Positions 23,697-35,771 of a DNA stretch of 64,000 bases are shown in pieces. The notes beneath the pieces are model-generated. The model saw only the letters and a program-made list of their open reading frames with translations, did no database searches and was not told where the DNA came from. The stretch lies in assembly GCF_000346465.2 (NCBI RefSeq), contig NC_034009.1, positions 29,508,131 to 29,572,130 of the forward strand. The letters run 5' to 3'. The stretch comes from Prunus persica. Lineage: Eukaryota; Streptophyta; Magnoliopsida; Rosales; Rosaceae. Numbering within the stretch: position 1 is the stretch's first letter; each line of letters begins with the position of its first letter. Both the position numbers and the translations under genes were made by a program.

Positions 23697-25539
23697 ATGG
23701 CTACAGCGACATATCCACCACTACCACCGTATTATAAGCTCTACAAAGATTACTTGCAAGATCCCAAATCAGCTCCGGAGCCGCCCTCTCCGATTTAAAG
23801 GACATGCATTTGTTATGGTGACAATTACACTATGAGCTTTTCTCATTCTTTGCATTCTTCCTGTCAAAATTTATATAAACTGTGTAATTTGATTTCTGAA
23901 AATTGCTTTTGTCACTAATGACTAGATGCTAGAAGTTTTTGTGAAAAGTAAAGTTTGTTGAATTTACTGTTTGAAGAATGCCATCTCTCCTTTATAGTAG
24001 TTGCTTTACTGTTTGAAGAATGCCATCTCTCCTTTATAGCAGTTGCTTTAGCCAGGAATGTCATATATGACCTTTAAAGTTGTTGGCTTTGAATGTTGAG
24101 TTTGGAAAATGTGTAATTCTATAATCTACTGTGTTGATGTTATCAATGTATGATTTCTTTGTTTTCCTTGTAATCTCTTCTTAATTAGTTTTATCTTATT
24201 TTATATAGACTGATGACATTCTTCCGAGCTTGGAAGATCAGGGAGTGCATCAACTGTATCCAAAAGGCCCAAACATTGGTATGCCTCCCTCCGTTCTAGT
24301 TTTAATTATTTGTATTGTCATGTGAAATTACTGCTCTTGAAATTTCTGATTGATTGCCATAGTTTTCTAGGCTATGGCGTATATCCAATCCATACTAGAA
24401 AATGTTGTCATGCATGATAAATCCGACATTACGACTAAAATATGAACCCTTAATGAGCCTTCTTTAGTGCAATACAAATGTCCTCTCTAGAAAGGAGAAG
24501 AGTGTTAGGGGGTAAGTATCATCTGGTTTGCAGAGCATGATTTTATTGATAATAACTAACAAGAAACAAATAAGAACTGCCTGTGCACATACGTGTATGT
24601 CTGTTTATTCTAGTGTCTATATATATATATATATTGTGCATATGCATGTGTTTGTTTTCTGCCTCTAAAATGTTTTATGCTTCTCTGACAAAAATTGTGA
24701 TCCTTCTTAGATTTTAAGAAGGAACTGAGGTCACTTAACAGAGAATTGCAGCTGCACATTTTGGAGCTGGCTGATATTCTTGTAGAGAGACCTTCACAGT
24801 ACGCGAGGAGATTGGAAGATATATCTCTTGTCTTCAAGAACTTGCATCATCTTCTCAACTCATTGCGTCCCCATCAAGTAAGATAGTTTTGGGTCTTAGA
24901 ATGCACTGTATTGGTTTGTGTTTTGAGGTACTTTATTTTGTAATGTATTTTATCAAACAGGCTAGGGCAACGTTAATTCACATTCTAGAACTTCAGATAC
25001 AACGTCGTAAACAAGTTGTGGAGGATATAAAGAGGTATGCTTTCAACAATTACTGGAAATATTTGTGGTCTGAGGCTGAAATGTTTTGCTTTGTTTTCCA
25101 AAATAGTTGAAAGAAAATTTCTTTGTCCTTCGATCATTGAAATGAATCGCTTATATAGCATTTTATTTAGAGTAAAAGTACTTGAATCTACTAGGCTATT
25201 CTTTTGGTGCATTGTAGAAGTTGTTAAAAACTCCCATGTTCTTGTATGTGAGGCATCGAAATGTTGATTTTTAGTTTCTTTCAACCTTGAATTATGAGGT
25301 TAAAAGTAAACTGCGGTGTGTGCATGGTCAGTGTAAGAGTTCGAAGATGCATACAAATTCTTTAAATCTACTGGTATTGTGACTGTGTAATCAATCTGCC
25401 ATGTGGATTGGATGTTACATAATTGCTTGTGACTATTTGCTTCACTTTCTTGTTTAGGAGGAGAGAAGAAGCACGGAGACTTCTCAAGGAGTCTATTGGA
25501 ACGTTGGAGGACACCGACGCATCTTTTGTGCTAAAGTAA
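23697..25539 (+). pseudogene. MED7: MED7 (Mediator subunit 7), disrupted
   Basis: MED7 is a subunit of the Mediator middle module, which links activators to RNA polymerase II in the nucleus. A leader exon ends at 22765 (GT follows) and a 5' UTR intron ends at 23684. The ATG at 23697 starts MATATYPPLPPYYKLYKDYL. Coding pieces: 23697-23831, 24209-24278, 24711-24877, 24961-25034, 25458-25539. Joined, they give about 166 codons, the usual plant MED7 size, with the conserved KKELRSLNRELQLHILELAD, SLRPHQ and ARATLIHILELQIQRRKQ segments. Two lesions kill it: codon 34 is TAA (23796-23798, where Glu is expected) and the first coding intron starts ATGAGC at 23832 instead of GTGAGC. All other splice sites are intact. 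It lies inside the inverted-repeat unit, so the functional MED7 is probably elsewhere. Confidence 0.85.
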
Positions 25540-25924
25540 GGGTGTGTGCTCATGTTCGTTCTGCCGCCGATTGAAGCCTCTTGGAGAGTTGCATCTCAAT
25601 ACCTTCATCATGCTTCATGTATTAGAAAAATTATAGGTTCAATTATCATTGTAATCAAAGTAAAAGCAATTTGATAGCGTGCATGATACTGTTCTCTCTT
25701 GCTCTGCTGCTATGAAATTCTTATTTACCGATTGGCAAAGAAGAAAACATAGTTTCGACAAAGTCAATAGATCATTACAAGAACCCTAGAATACACTAGC
25801 GGAACTAGGACAAAGGCTACAGTGGGCTGTAGCCTAGGGAGGTTTTGGGGTTAAACAAAAATCAAACCTATATATTTGCCTCATTTGAAATGCAGAGCAA
25901 TAGGCTCTTTAAATTGTAGTCTGT

Positions 25925-26210
25925 AATGGATGTCGGATGTACTTAAAGATGTCGGATGTCCCCACTGATACTTAAAGATGTCGGATGTACCCCCTCCAAA
26001 CGAGCATGTCAGTTACCCTATTGCATGTGTATTGTACTAATATTGCCTTTGTATTGCATAGATATTGTATGCATATTGCCACCCTATTGTATGTATATTG
26101 TGCTACTATTGCTGTTGTATTGCTGTTATATAACTCTAATATTGCCTCTCTAGTGCACGTATATTGGCCACATATTGCCATTATATTGTATGTATATTGA
26201 GTACGGCTTA
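25925..26210. repeat. degenerate tandem repeats (GATGTCGGATGT, then TATTGC-rich units)
   Basis: Three spaced copies of GATGTCGGATGT occur between 25927 and 25990. About 180 bp of irregular units built on TATTGTATGTATATTGCC and TATTGCC follow. All frames through it are open by chance because the repeat lacks stops in several phases. No gene is inferred. Confidence 0.6.
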
Positions 26211-26985
26211 TCAATGGGTTTACAGTTTAGGCCCTATTTCATTCAAAAAGAAGACGAGGACGAGAACGAAACAACGTGCCTTTCAAAAACAGGCAATCAG
26301 ATGCATAATAATTGCACCGTAAGACATTGTAAGAAATTATTTTTAAAAATAATGTACACAAAAAGGAAGGTATGAATAAATATGCAAATGCTTCGTGATG
26401 GGTTGAAGAAAAGGATGATTACATTTGGTGGTTTGATTATGTTTGGTGATACGATATGTTCTTCATCTTAATCTTCTTCATATATATACTTGTTGTATTA
26501 TTAATTCACACAAATTCATCTCGTAATCATCCAACTATTAAAGCTAAGTAAATGAAATGAAACAAAAGAAGAAGCCCAAAATAAACAGAAACAACAATTT
26601 CTAGCACCTTTTTATTGCCTCTCTATCACTACTGTATCACCAACCTATCACCAGTTTATTGCGTTTTAGGCAGAAACAAATTATGCACTTCCTTTGTTTT
26701 TTATTTTTGACATATGTCCATTGTTTGACCTCCATTTTCCTGTAAGGAAAACAAAGAACACATGAATTTAATTTGGAATGGATAGATAGCTTTCCATTAA
26801 ACCTTTTGACCAAAAAAAGTAAACAGCAGAGCTTCTCCTAGCAAGCAAAGGCAGGATTGAGTTGATGACCATTAGTTCAAACATTATGTGATCTAATAGG
26901 GATAACAAATTTTGGGAACAAGTAATGAATCTTCAAAACGATAAAGAACAACTAGTAAACTAATTTATGCATTTTAACTTTGCAC

Positions 26986-27077
26986 GGGTCACAGCGCTGA
27001 ACATGATATTTGGTAACCATCTCTATACTTAGGGGTCACAGTGCTCAACATGATATTTGGTAACCATCTCTATACTT
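26986..27077. repeat. 46-bp tandem duplication
   Basis: The unit GGGTCACAGYGCTSAACATG followed by ATATTTGGTAACCATCTCTATACTT occurs at 26986-27031 and 27033-27077, with two mismatches. It looks recent. Confidence 0.85.
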
Positions 27078-28845
27078 TACAGTTATGAAATTGACATGTA
27101 CATTTCTTTTCCCCAAACTAAAGGTTTTTAAAAATTCCACAAAGTTTATGTATAATACTTGACTGTATGCAAACTCAAAGAATTCGATTAATGTATGAAT
27201 AACAAATAATTATTCATATATGCAAAAGTCAACCACATGACTTGAAATTAGAAATTCTCACTGCACATAAATCCACCATTACTACATACAAATAAACATC
27301 CACAATTCCATAAGGCATAAGGCAAATTCTAAGGGATACACAAGGAAAGAAAGAAAAAAATATTTCCAAGAACAGCCAATGAGAAATAATGTTACAGACC
27401 AGAAGCAAACAAGGCAAAGTTAAACCACCATTCTTAAGACAAAAGGCACCAGACAATTTCTATTTATTGAATCAGCTCACAAAAAATGGTCGATGTGTAT
27501 CACTTCAGGTCTCTCTTTGTCTAGATCAATTCATTAATTTGCCATTGCACTTCTGATATCTAGGAAAATCCATTGGCTCAAAAGACACCATCAGCTTCAA
27601 CTCTGAAATTATGCATGGTTGACTACACAAGTTGTTTTGACCTCCAAACATGGGAAAAATTCTCAAGCCTGCAAGTACGCATAAAACTTCTCAAGAATGG
27701 AATGATAAACAAACTCTGCGAAAAATAAAATAAAATACTACATGTAAAAAAAAATAAAAAGATAATTAAACTGAACACAATAACTTACAGCAATATTTAG
27801 TAATCTAATTCATGGATACAAAGAAAACATTGACTTGATTTGCTTTCTCTTATGAGCTTTAGTATTATTAAACTGCAGCATCCTATTAAGTGCCTACAAG
27901 AATCGGAAGATATTTTCTGAAACCCCATATTTTTAGAATAAATAAAGAGAAAACAACATCAGCAAAATTGTTAAAACATTAGTCAAATTGTTGAGAATAT
28001 AAAATCTCACATCCACTATTCTAAGCCTTGCATTTCAATATATAAAATTATGAACCTCTTCAGCCATTATCACCATAGTACTGGACTTCGCTGACAAATA
28101 ATGCATAACAAGTGGATGTTGCAACAAGTGGATGTCTCATCAAATAGAACTTTGTAGCTAAAGGAATATTAATTACATGATACATATGCAATAAGCAAAG
28201 GAGCTGGAAATTAAATGAAACCAGGATGGGCAAATCTATTTCTTCAATCACAGAAGCATTTAATGGGTAAATTGAACAAACAACATATAGGTTCATGGGC
28301 TGAGGTAGAATTTCTTCATTCATCGTTAGCCACCTTAGTCCTTAAGAAGAAGAAATACATTAATCCCTAACCCTCCTCTTCCTCAAATTTCTATCCTTCC
28401 ATGCCTTGAATTCTATCCCTATTCATGCACCCATGACATGATCAGTCAAAGAGCAGTATCAACAAGCTACAAAAACAAGTCTCCTCATGACCCATTCGAA
28501 CCATGCTCAAATGACACCCAAAAACGCAAGAATCAATCCACAAGAATAAACCCATTCAATGTTTCAAATACGGAATCATCAGAATCAGACAATTTCAAAG
28601 GAACCCCTCAACCCTAAACCAATTTCAGACAAACCCCTAAATCCTAAATCAATTTCAGAGAAACCTCTAATCCAATTTCAGAGATACTCCTAAACCCTAA
28701 ACCAATTTCGAAGAAACCCCTAAACCAATTTCATAGAAACCCATAAACCCTAAACCAACTTCAGAGAAACCCATAAACCAATTCAAATTGACGATGAACA
28801 GTACCTTTTGCAGGTGAACGATGGAAGAGGAAGACCACTGCTTCA

Positions 28846-28856
<11 letters not shown>

Positions 28857-28903
<47 letters not shown>
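28857..28903. repeat. (AG)n microsatellite in the right inverted arm
   Basis: An uninterrupted run of about 22 AG units. The matching position of the left arm has only short CT tracts, so the run expanded after the arms formed. Confidence 0.9.
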
Positions 28904-28906
<3 letters not shown>

Positions 28907-29179
28907 CTGTGCAAGAGAGCCCCTAGAGCTTCCCGCGACAGTAAAAGAGAGAAGAAAGTGTGAGAGCTGATCGAACAGAGAGTGAGACCTGAGCAATAGA
29001 GACAGAGAGAGCTGAGCGACAAAGAGAGAACAAAATTTTAGCAAAAGTGATATGTGTGCAATAAGTGGACAATAAATATATATTTATAGGTGATAGTTGC
29101 AAAAATTTTGGGAAGAGGTGGTATTTTCAGTTAAAATTATAAAAATGGTGGCATTTAGAGCTATTTCCCAAAAAAAAAA

Positions 29180-29519
29180 GATTCATGAGGCGGTCATTAC
29201 TGATCCAGTTGCACTGGACTATGCTAAGCGATGATTTTTAATCACCCTTCACAATCGTCTTTAATCACCTTTACCGCCATTCGTGGCAGATATGCCATGG
29301 CTGCCAATTTTTGTCACCGTTATAATATATCGTTTTGAGTAGGAAGCATAATTAACTAAAAGTAAACCAACCATCAAGAGAATTGCATTTATTTGCCGGT
29401 AGATGATGGCGAAATATAGAACATTATACCTAGCTTGAGAACAAGAAAAAAAAAAGAAAAAGAAGAAGAAGAAGAAGAACCAAGCTATATAAGGTCATCT
29501 ATCTCATTTCAAGGGGAAG
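29180..29519. other. gap between the inverted-repeat unit and F-box copy 2
   Basis: No gene is seen. The last part, from about 29395, is the 3' flank shared by F-box copies (GGTAGATGATGGCGAAATATAG). A purine-rich GAA tract is at 29445-29480. Confidence 0.4.
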
Positions 29520-29965
29520 ATGCTATCCTAATAACTAGTAAATAACCTAATTGGTCTCCAATGATCCCTTAACACCTTCTTGCGAAAAACAAAATCAAGT
29601 ATTCTAAATCGTTTGGTTTTCATATCATAAAGATGCAATTTGGGTACATCATCATCATATCCCGGTGAATATCCAAGAACATAGTGCACTAGTGCAAGCT
29701 CACCAGTGTGGATTGTACCCAAAAATCTAACATAGCACCCGAAAATCAAATACCAAACAGGCCCTAATAGTCTCCTTAACCCACACATGGTTTTGATAGT
29801 CCTTCAAAATACAATACATAACACGATCTTGTCTTGCTTCCACGACTTGTCAACAAACACACCCAAGCATCCCCCCCACCTCAACTACAACTACAACTGC
29901 ACTTTCTTGGCAATAAGAATTAGCAATACTACCATAAAAGTGATAATTATCTTTGTCATCACAAT
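29520..29965 (-). pseudogene. F-box pseudogene 2, C-terminal part
   Basis: On the minus strand this gives VDKSWKQDKIVL, KDYQNHVWVKETI and, in another frame, FLGTIHTGELALVHYVLGYS and LHLYDMKTKRFRILDFVFRK, ending at 29528. This is the end of the FBA domain seen in copies 1 and 3. Frames change at about 29790, so it was broken independently of the transposon. The gene is cut at 29965 by the Athila element and resumes at 37212 with the same five bases ACAAT. Confidence 0.85.
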
Positions 29966-30201
29966 TGATGCTTGCTGATGATGGTTGTGTCCTGCATTGA
30001 GTCATAAACGGCCTGCGTTGAGTCAATTATGTGTTTGGAATAGAAAAAAAAAAAAACAACTAGATAAAGAAAACAAAAATTTTTTTTTTGTTTTTTTTTT
30101 GTTTTCAAAATAAAAGAAGTAAAGAGTTTAGAAAAATTGGGTTGCCTCCCAATAAGCGCGCTATTTTAAGTCTGTAGCTAGACTTCGCAGAAGCCTGGTG
30201 G

Positions 30202-30603
30202 TCAAATCACTGGTTCCTTCAGAGTCAAAGACTCGGCTGCAATGTCAAAGGGTGTCTCCACGTAGGGTTTCAGCCTATGACCATTCACCTTGAACGTGTT
30301 GCCTTTGTCTTCATTAGTGATTTGAACTGCTCCATGAGGAAAAACTTGAGTCACTAGGTAGGGTCCAGTCCAACGAGATTTTAATTTCCCTAGAAACAAC
30401 TTGAGCCTTGAACTAAATAACAGAACCTTTTGCCCTGGCTGAAATTCCTTTCGTAAAATTTGACTGTCATGAAATGCCTTAGTTCTTTCCTTGTAGATGC
30501 GAGAACTATCATAAGCACCTTGACGAATTTCCTCTAGCTCATTTAACTGCAATTTCCGCTTTTCCCCAGCTGAGTCATATGCAAAATTTAACTCTTTAAT
30601 GGC
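30202..30603 (-). pseudogene. Athila integrase C-terminal tail
   Basis: In frame with pol after the TAG at 30604-30606, this gives [20 protein letters not shown] and then [20 protein letters not shown]. It continues with [20 protein letters not shown] and [16 protein letters not shown], a small SH3-like module typical of the gypsy integrase C-terminus. The stop replaces the Trp usual in KAYWAIK. Without that stop it would be fused to pol. Confidence 0.8.
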
Positions 30604-33210
30604 CTAGTAAGCTTTATGCTCTAGCTCCATAGGTAGATGACAGGCTTTTCCATAAACAAGTCGGAATGGTGACATCCCAATAGGAGTTTCATAAGCTGTC
30701 CTGTATGCCCACAAAGCATCATTTAGTTTGAAACTCAAATCCTTGCGTGTAGAGCTCACTGTTTTCTCCAAAATACGCTTTATTTCTCTGTTTGAAACTT
30801 CAACTTGACCAGATGTCTGTGGGTGGTATGGTGTAGCCACGCGATGATTAATCCCGTATTTTGCCAGTAGGTTAGCAAATGGTTTATTAATAAAATGCTT
30901 CCCCCCATCACTAAGAATAACACGCGGAATTCCAAAACATGGAAATATAACCCCCTGGAGGAACTTCAGGACCACTGATCCTTGATTAGTTGGTGCTGCA
31001 ATGGCCTCGACCCATTTTGAAACATATTCCACAGCCACTAAAATATATTGGTGCCCATTAGAAGATGGGAATGGTCCCATGAAATCAATACCCCAAACAT
31101 CAAATAGTTCAACAATTAGGATACTTTGCTGGGGCATCTCATTCCTTCTGGATTGATTGCCGACCCTTTGACACCTATCACATGCCTTGCACCAATTCTG
31201 GGAATCTCTAAAAAGTGTTGGCCAAAATAACCCACTCTGTAGGATTTTCTCTGCTGTCCTTTTCGGCCCAAAATGTCCTCCACAAGCGTAGTGATGAGCA
31301 AACTTTAAAACACTTTCCTGTTCAACCTCCGGAATACACCTGCGAATAATCTGGTCTGCACAATACTTGTATAAGTACGGTTCATCCCAGAAATAGTGCT
31401 TTACATCAGATAAAAACTTCTTTTTCTGCTGGTAGGAAAAATCTGGATGCACCACACCCTTAGCCAAATAATTGACAATATCTGCAAACCAAGGTGTGTC
31501 AATTATGACAGCAAATAGCTGTTCATCTGGGAAACTTTCACTCAATGGTAGAGAATCTGCCTCTGTAGCTGCTGGAATAATTAATCTAGATAAATGATCA
31601 GCCACAACATTCTCACTGCCCTTCTTGTCTTTAATCTCTAAGTCAAATTCTTGAAGTAAGAGAACCCAACGAATCAATCTAGGCTTTGCATCCTTCTTAG
31701 ACAACAAGTATTTTAGTGCAGCATGATCTGTATAGACAATTATTTTAGCCCCAACCAAATAAGACCGAAATTTCTCTAGTGCGAACACAACTACCAACAA
31801 TTCCTTCTCTGTAGTTGCATAGTTAAGCTGTGCATCATTTAGAGTACGACTTGCATAATAGATGACATGGGGAAGCTTATCTTTTCGCTGCCCTAAAACT
31901 GCCCCGACAGCATAATCTGACGCATCACACATTAGTTCAAATGGTAAATCCCAATTTGGTGCAGCAATGATGGGTGCCGAAGTTAGGAGTGCTTTCAACT
32001 TGTTGAATGCTTCTAAGCAGGCCTTATCAAAATTAAATGGTGCATCCTTAGCCAATAAAGTGCATAAGGGTCGACTAATCTTGGTGAAATCCTTGATGAA
32101 CCGACGATAAAAACCTGCATGTCCTAAGAAGGATCTCACACCTTTTACTGATGTAGGAGGTGGCAACTTTACAATAACTTCAATCTTTGCTTTGCCAACC
32201 TCGATGCCTTTGCTAGAAATTGAATGACCCAAGACAATTCCTTGTTCAACCATGAAATGACACTTTTCCCAGTTTAGCACTAAATTCGTCGCTTGACATC
32301 TCTGAAGAACTAATGATAAATTCTGTAAGTACTGATCATATGAATCCCCAAAAACAGAAAAATCATCCATAAAAACTTCCACAATATTTTCGACCAAGCC
32401 AGAAAAAATACTCATCATACAACGTTGAAACGTAGCAGATGCATTGCATAATCCGAATGGCATCCTCCGATAAGCATAAGTACCGAATGGACAAGTGAAA
32501 GTAGTCTTCTCTTGATCCTCTGGTGCGATTGGAATCTGATTATACCCAGAATACCCATCAAGAAAACAGTAAAAAGCCCGCCCAGCCAACCTTTCTAACA
32601 TCTGGTCAATAAAAGGCAATGGAAAATGGTCTTTTCTTGTCCCTGTGTTAAGCTTCCGGTAATCTACACACATTCTCCAACCCGTAGTCAATCGTGTAGG
32701 AACTAACTCATTATTATCATTTTTCACCACTGTAATACCGGTTCGTTTAGGCACAACTTGAGTCGGGCTAACCCATTTACTGTCAGAAATAGGATAAATC
32801 ATACCTGCATCAAGTAATTTCATAACCTCTGTTCTGACCACCTCTTTCATAATTGGGTTAAGGCGGCGTTGAGCATCAACTGTTGGCTTTACGTCGTCTT
32901 CCATTAATATTCTGTGCATACATAGTGCTGGGCTGATTCCCTTGATGTCCGCAATTGTCCATCCCAATGCATCTTGATATTTTCTCAACACACGAACCAA
33001 TTTATCCTCCTCTGTCGGTGTTAAATCTGCTGCAATTATAACTGGCAGCGTCTCTGCAGCTCCTAAATATGCATATTTAAGATGTTGTGGTAAAGGCTTC
33101 AGCTCCAATTTTGGCGGCCGTTGTCTGGATGGTTTAAGGGGCTGTTTGGGCTCCCCTAAACTCTTATACACATTCCTAAATTTTGGCAACACTGTGGGCA
33201 GACTGTTCAA
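30604..33210 (-). pseudogene. Athila pol: reverse transcriptase, RNase H, integrase
   Basis: 868 codons are open. The RT region has [38 protein letters not shown] and the catalytic MDDF. RNase H has the first Asp in [15 protein letters not shown], the Glu in TTEKELL and the Asp in [12 protein letters not shown]. The integrase has an HHCC zinc motif (HHYACGGH and CKACDRCQ) and D-D-E residues in [15 protein letters not shown] and [12 protein letters not shown]. The apparent start at 33210 is a TTG, not an ATG. This frame was originally continuous with gag-protease and was separated by a frameshift near 33290. Almost everything else is intact, suggesting moderate age. Confidence 0.88.
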
Positions 33211-35411
33211 TGCGTGTATGTACTCATGAACACCTTCATCTTCAGAATCTGTCTCAAATGCCCCTGTAAAACATGCAGCAACTGATCTGTTTTTGAATTA
33301 GCATAAAATCTGTCCTGCACCATACTGTCTACCATGTCAATACGCATACAATCTAGCTGTTCAGCAGGACGTTTTGCTGCCTCAAACAAATTAAACATCA
33401 CAGATTGGTCCTGAACCCGTAAAGTCAATGTTCCAGCTTCCACATCAATTAAGGTCCTAGCTGTTGCCATAAACGGCCTCCCCAAAATAATAGGTGTTTG
33501 AAGGTCTTCATCCATGTCTAAAATCACAAAATCTGCCGGTAGATAAAGATTATCAACCTTAATAATTAGATCTTCAATAACACCTCTTGGATAAGTGATT
33601 GAACGGTCAGCTAGTTGAAGTATAATTGATGTAGGCTTTAAATCTCCTTGCCCCAATCGCTGAAAAACAGAAAAAGGCATCAAATTAATACTTGCACCCA
33701 AATCAATTAAAGCACTTTTAAAATTAGAATTTCCAATAGTGCAAGAAATATTAAAACTCCCTGGATCTTTTTTCTTAGGTGGTAGTTTGTGTAGCAAAAC
33801 TGCGCTGCACTGTTCTGTCAAAATAACTTTGTCCAAATCTGAAAGCTTCTTTTTGCTGCTGCAAACTTCCTTCAAAAGTTTGGCATATGATGGAATTTTC
33901 TTGATTGCATCCAGTAAGGGAATGTTGATTTGAACCTTGGATAATGTCTGCATAAAGTCCTTGAGTTGCTGATCTTTTGCTTTAGGCTTCAAACGTTCTG
34001 GATATGGAATTGGGGCCTCATAAACACGCTCAGGAACTTGTTTTGGAACAGTTTCTAGATCTGCCAAATTATGTTTTTCTGCAGGTTTGGCAGGTTTTGC
34101 TGCTGCAAAATTTTCTGTATTATCCTCCATTGTTTGCTGCTCCTTTTCAATGCTATTTTCACGATTGTCATAGCTTTTTCCACATCGTAAAGTCCGAACA
34201 ACTTTGCAATCTTCACGTCCATTTGGATTAGGAATTGTTTGACTAGGAAATTTGCCCTTTTCTCTGTCTGAAATCTGTGTAGCTAGCTGTCCAAATTGTT
34301 GCTCCAAACTTTTAATTGATGCTTCAACATTTTGAAATCTTTGATTGTTGCCCTCGATGAATGATTGAGTTGTTGCTGCCAGTTTAGCAAGTTGATCTTC
34401 CAGAGATGGTTTGGAGGGAACAAAAGGTTTTTGTGCATGCTGGAATGGTTTGGCATTAGTCTGATTGTCACCCCATTTGAAATTAGGGTGATCCCTCCAT
34501 CCAGGATTGTAATGAGTTGCATATGCATCATTCCTAGGCCTTTGATAGCTGTTCATCATATTGACATGTTGTTCAACAAGCTCTGGGTAAGAGTCTCTAT
34601 GTGGGCAGCCCATTATGTCATGTGTAGCCATACTGCATATAGTGCAAACTGTTGATGTAGGTGGCTGCTGTGTAGAACTTGCTATATGTTGTAGAAGCAT
34701 ATCAAACTTTGCATCAATTTTCTTATCCATTTTTTCCATTTGTGCAGACATGTTGGGAGAACCTACTGATAACTCAAAAATGCCCCTTTTCTGTGAATGT
34801 TCTACTGCCCATTGCTGAGATTCTGTAGCCATCATATCAAACAATTCAAATGCCTCTCTTGCAGATTTATTTGACAATGATCCTCCAGCTGATGCATTCA
34901 CATGGCTCTTAGATGTAGGATTAAGCCCATCAAAGAAAATATTCATTTGTGTATCTGAATCAATTTTAACATGTGGACACTTTATGTACATCTCTGTATA
35001 TCTCTCCCACGCTTCATTAAACTCTTCATTGGGCTTCTGTGTGAATGTCAAAATCTCCCTCTTGTAATTCAATGTCTTGGATGCTGGATAATATTTGTTC
35101 AGGAATTTTGTGTGTAACTGCTGCCAAGTAGTAATGCTATTAGCTGGTAGAGTGAATAACCAAGTTTCTGCCTTGTCCTTCAAAGTGAAAGGGAAAAGAC
35201 GTAACTTAATAGCCTCAGCAGAAAAACCCCTAATCAAAATATTCTTGCAACCCACAATAAATTTTTCAATATGTATGTTTGCATCTTCATTAGGCAACCC
35301 CCGAAAAGTAGGCAGAATTTCAAGCATATGGTGCCTGATCTCGAACGAATCACCCTCTTCTTGTTCAGGATACACAGTGCAATTGGGAACATCAGTGGCA
35401 CGGGCTTCCAA
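33207..35411 (-). pseudogene. Athila gag and aspartic protease
   Basis: 734 residues are open. The first 250 are the retrotransposon capsid-like domain (HMLEILPTFRGLPNEDANIH, LFPFTLKDKAETWL, TWQQLHTKFLNKYYP, FNEAWERYTEM). A short CTICSMATHDIMGC-like cysteine cluster and a Gln/Lys-rich linker follow. The protease is near residues 560-670: ALIDLGASINLMPF with D-L-G-A-S in place of D-[ST]-G, as usual in Athila, then IILGRPFMATA. The last 25-30 residues are out of frame: the other phase reads [20 protein letters not shown] and then IHALNSLP, which joins pol. The indel is probably in the T/A run at 33290-33294. Confidence 0.85.
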
Positions 35412-35748
35412 TGACTCCCTGAGTGGTCTACCTGCCGCAGGTCATTCTAACGCCATGTTACTCTCGTTTGCAAACAGATTCTGCAGAAAAGTGCCCTGCA
35501 GTGAACAGTCCCAAGCCCAAGTAACTTCTCTCCGCTGTCTATGCAGTGTGCGCTCTGGTTCTGGATCAAATTGTACAATCTGTGCAGTTCCTGATCTGGT
35601 TTGGACCATGCAGTCTGCAAAATCTGCAACAGAAACAAAATTGTTCAATTTCAATTTTTTTTTTGTTTTTTGTTTTTGGACGAAAATTAAAAATAAAATA
35701 AAATAAAATAAATCAGAAAAAGGTTAAACAAAAATTGTCTAAAATAGT

Positions 35749-35765
35749 CCCCGGCAGCGGCGCCA
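35749..35765 (-). promoter_or_regulatory. primer-binding site of the Athila element
   Basis: The minus strand reads TGGCGCCGCTGCCGGGG six bases after the LTR end. This is the site where a tRNA 3' end primes minus-strand synthesis, and the sequence is of the kind widespread in plant gypsy elements. It fixes the inner edge of the LTR at 35772. Confidence 0.8.
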
Positions 35766-35771
35766 ATTTCT

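Larger units (their letters stand above)
25560..28560. other. interior of the inverted-repeat unit downstream of MED7
   Basis: After a MED7-like 3' UTR to about 25680 I find no coding region. The visible content is short tandem repeats at 25925-26210, a 46-bp duplication at 26986-27077 and AT-rich sequence. The minus-strand open frame at 28060-28323 has no recognisable motif. No transposase, RNA gene or second captured gene is evident. Confidence 0.5.
22483..29169. mobile_element. putative Pack-MULE with >500-bp inverted repeats enclosing MED7
   Basis: The left end GGGAAATAGCTTAAAATGCC is the reverse complement of the right end, which finishes GGCATTTAGAGCTATTTCCC. Similarity continues inward for about 500-600 bp on each side (22483-22990 against 29169-28570). 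It runs through a CT-rich leader, a shared GGTACTGTTCATC and repeated GAAATTGGTTTAGGGTTT units. Both ends abut runs of 10-11 A's, compatible with a 9-bp duplication of A's but not proof of one. The left arm doubles as the leader and first intron of the MED7 copy. No transposase was found. Alternatively this is a local inverted duplication of the MED7 upstream region; the abrupt shared termini favour a transposon. Confidence 0.6.

Noticed and set aside
29180..29235. Continuation of REV3 right of the MED7 unit (HEAVITDPVALDYAKR-like frame)
   Set aside because: The peptide is too short for me to assign to REV3 with any confidence.
29966..30200. Possible env-like ORF downstream of Athila pol
   Set aside because: No open frame of useful length or membrane segment exists between the pol end and the terminus.
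35095..35706. Plus-strand 203-codon frame opposite gag
   Set aside because: It is the antisense shadow of the Athila gag start and leader.
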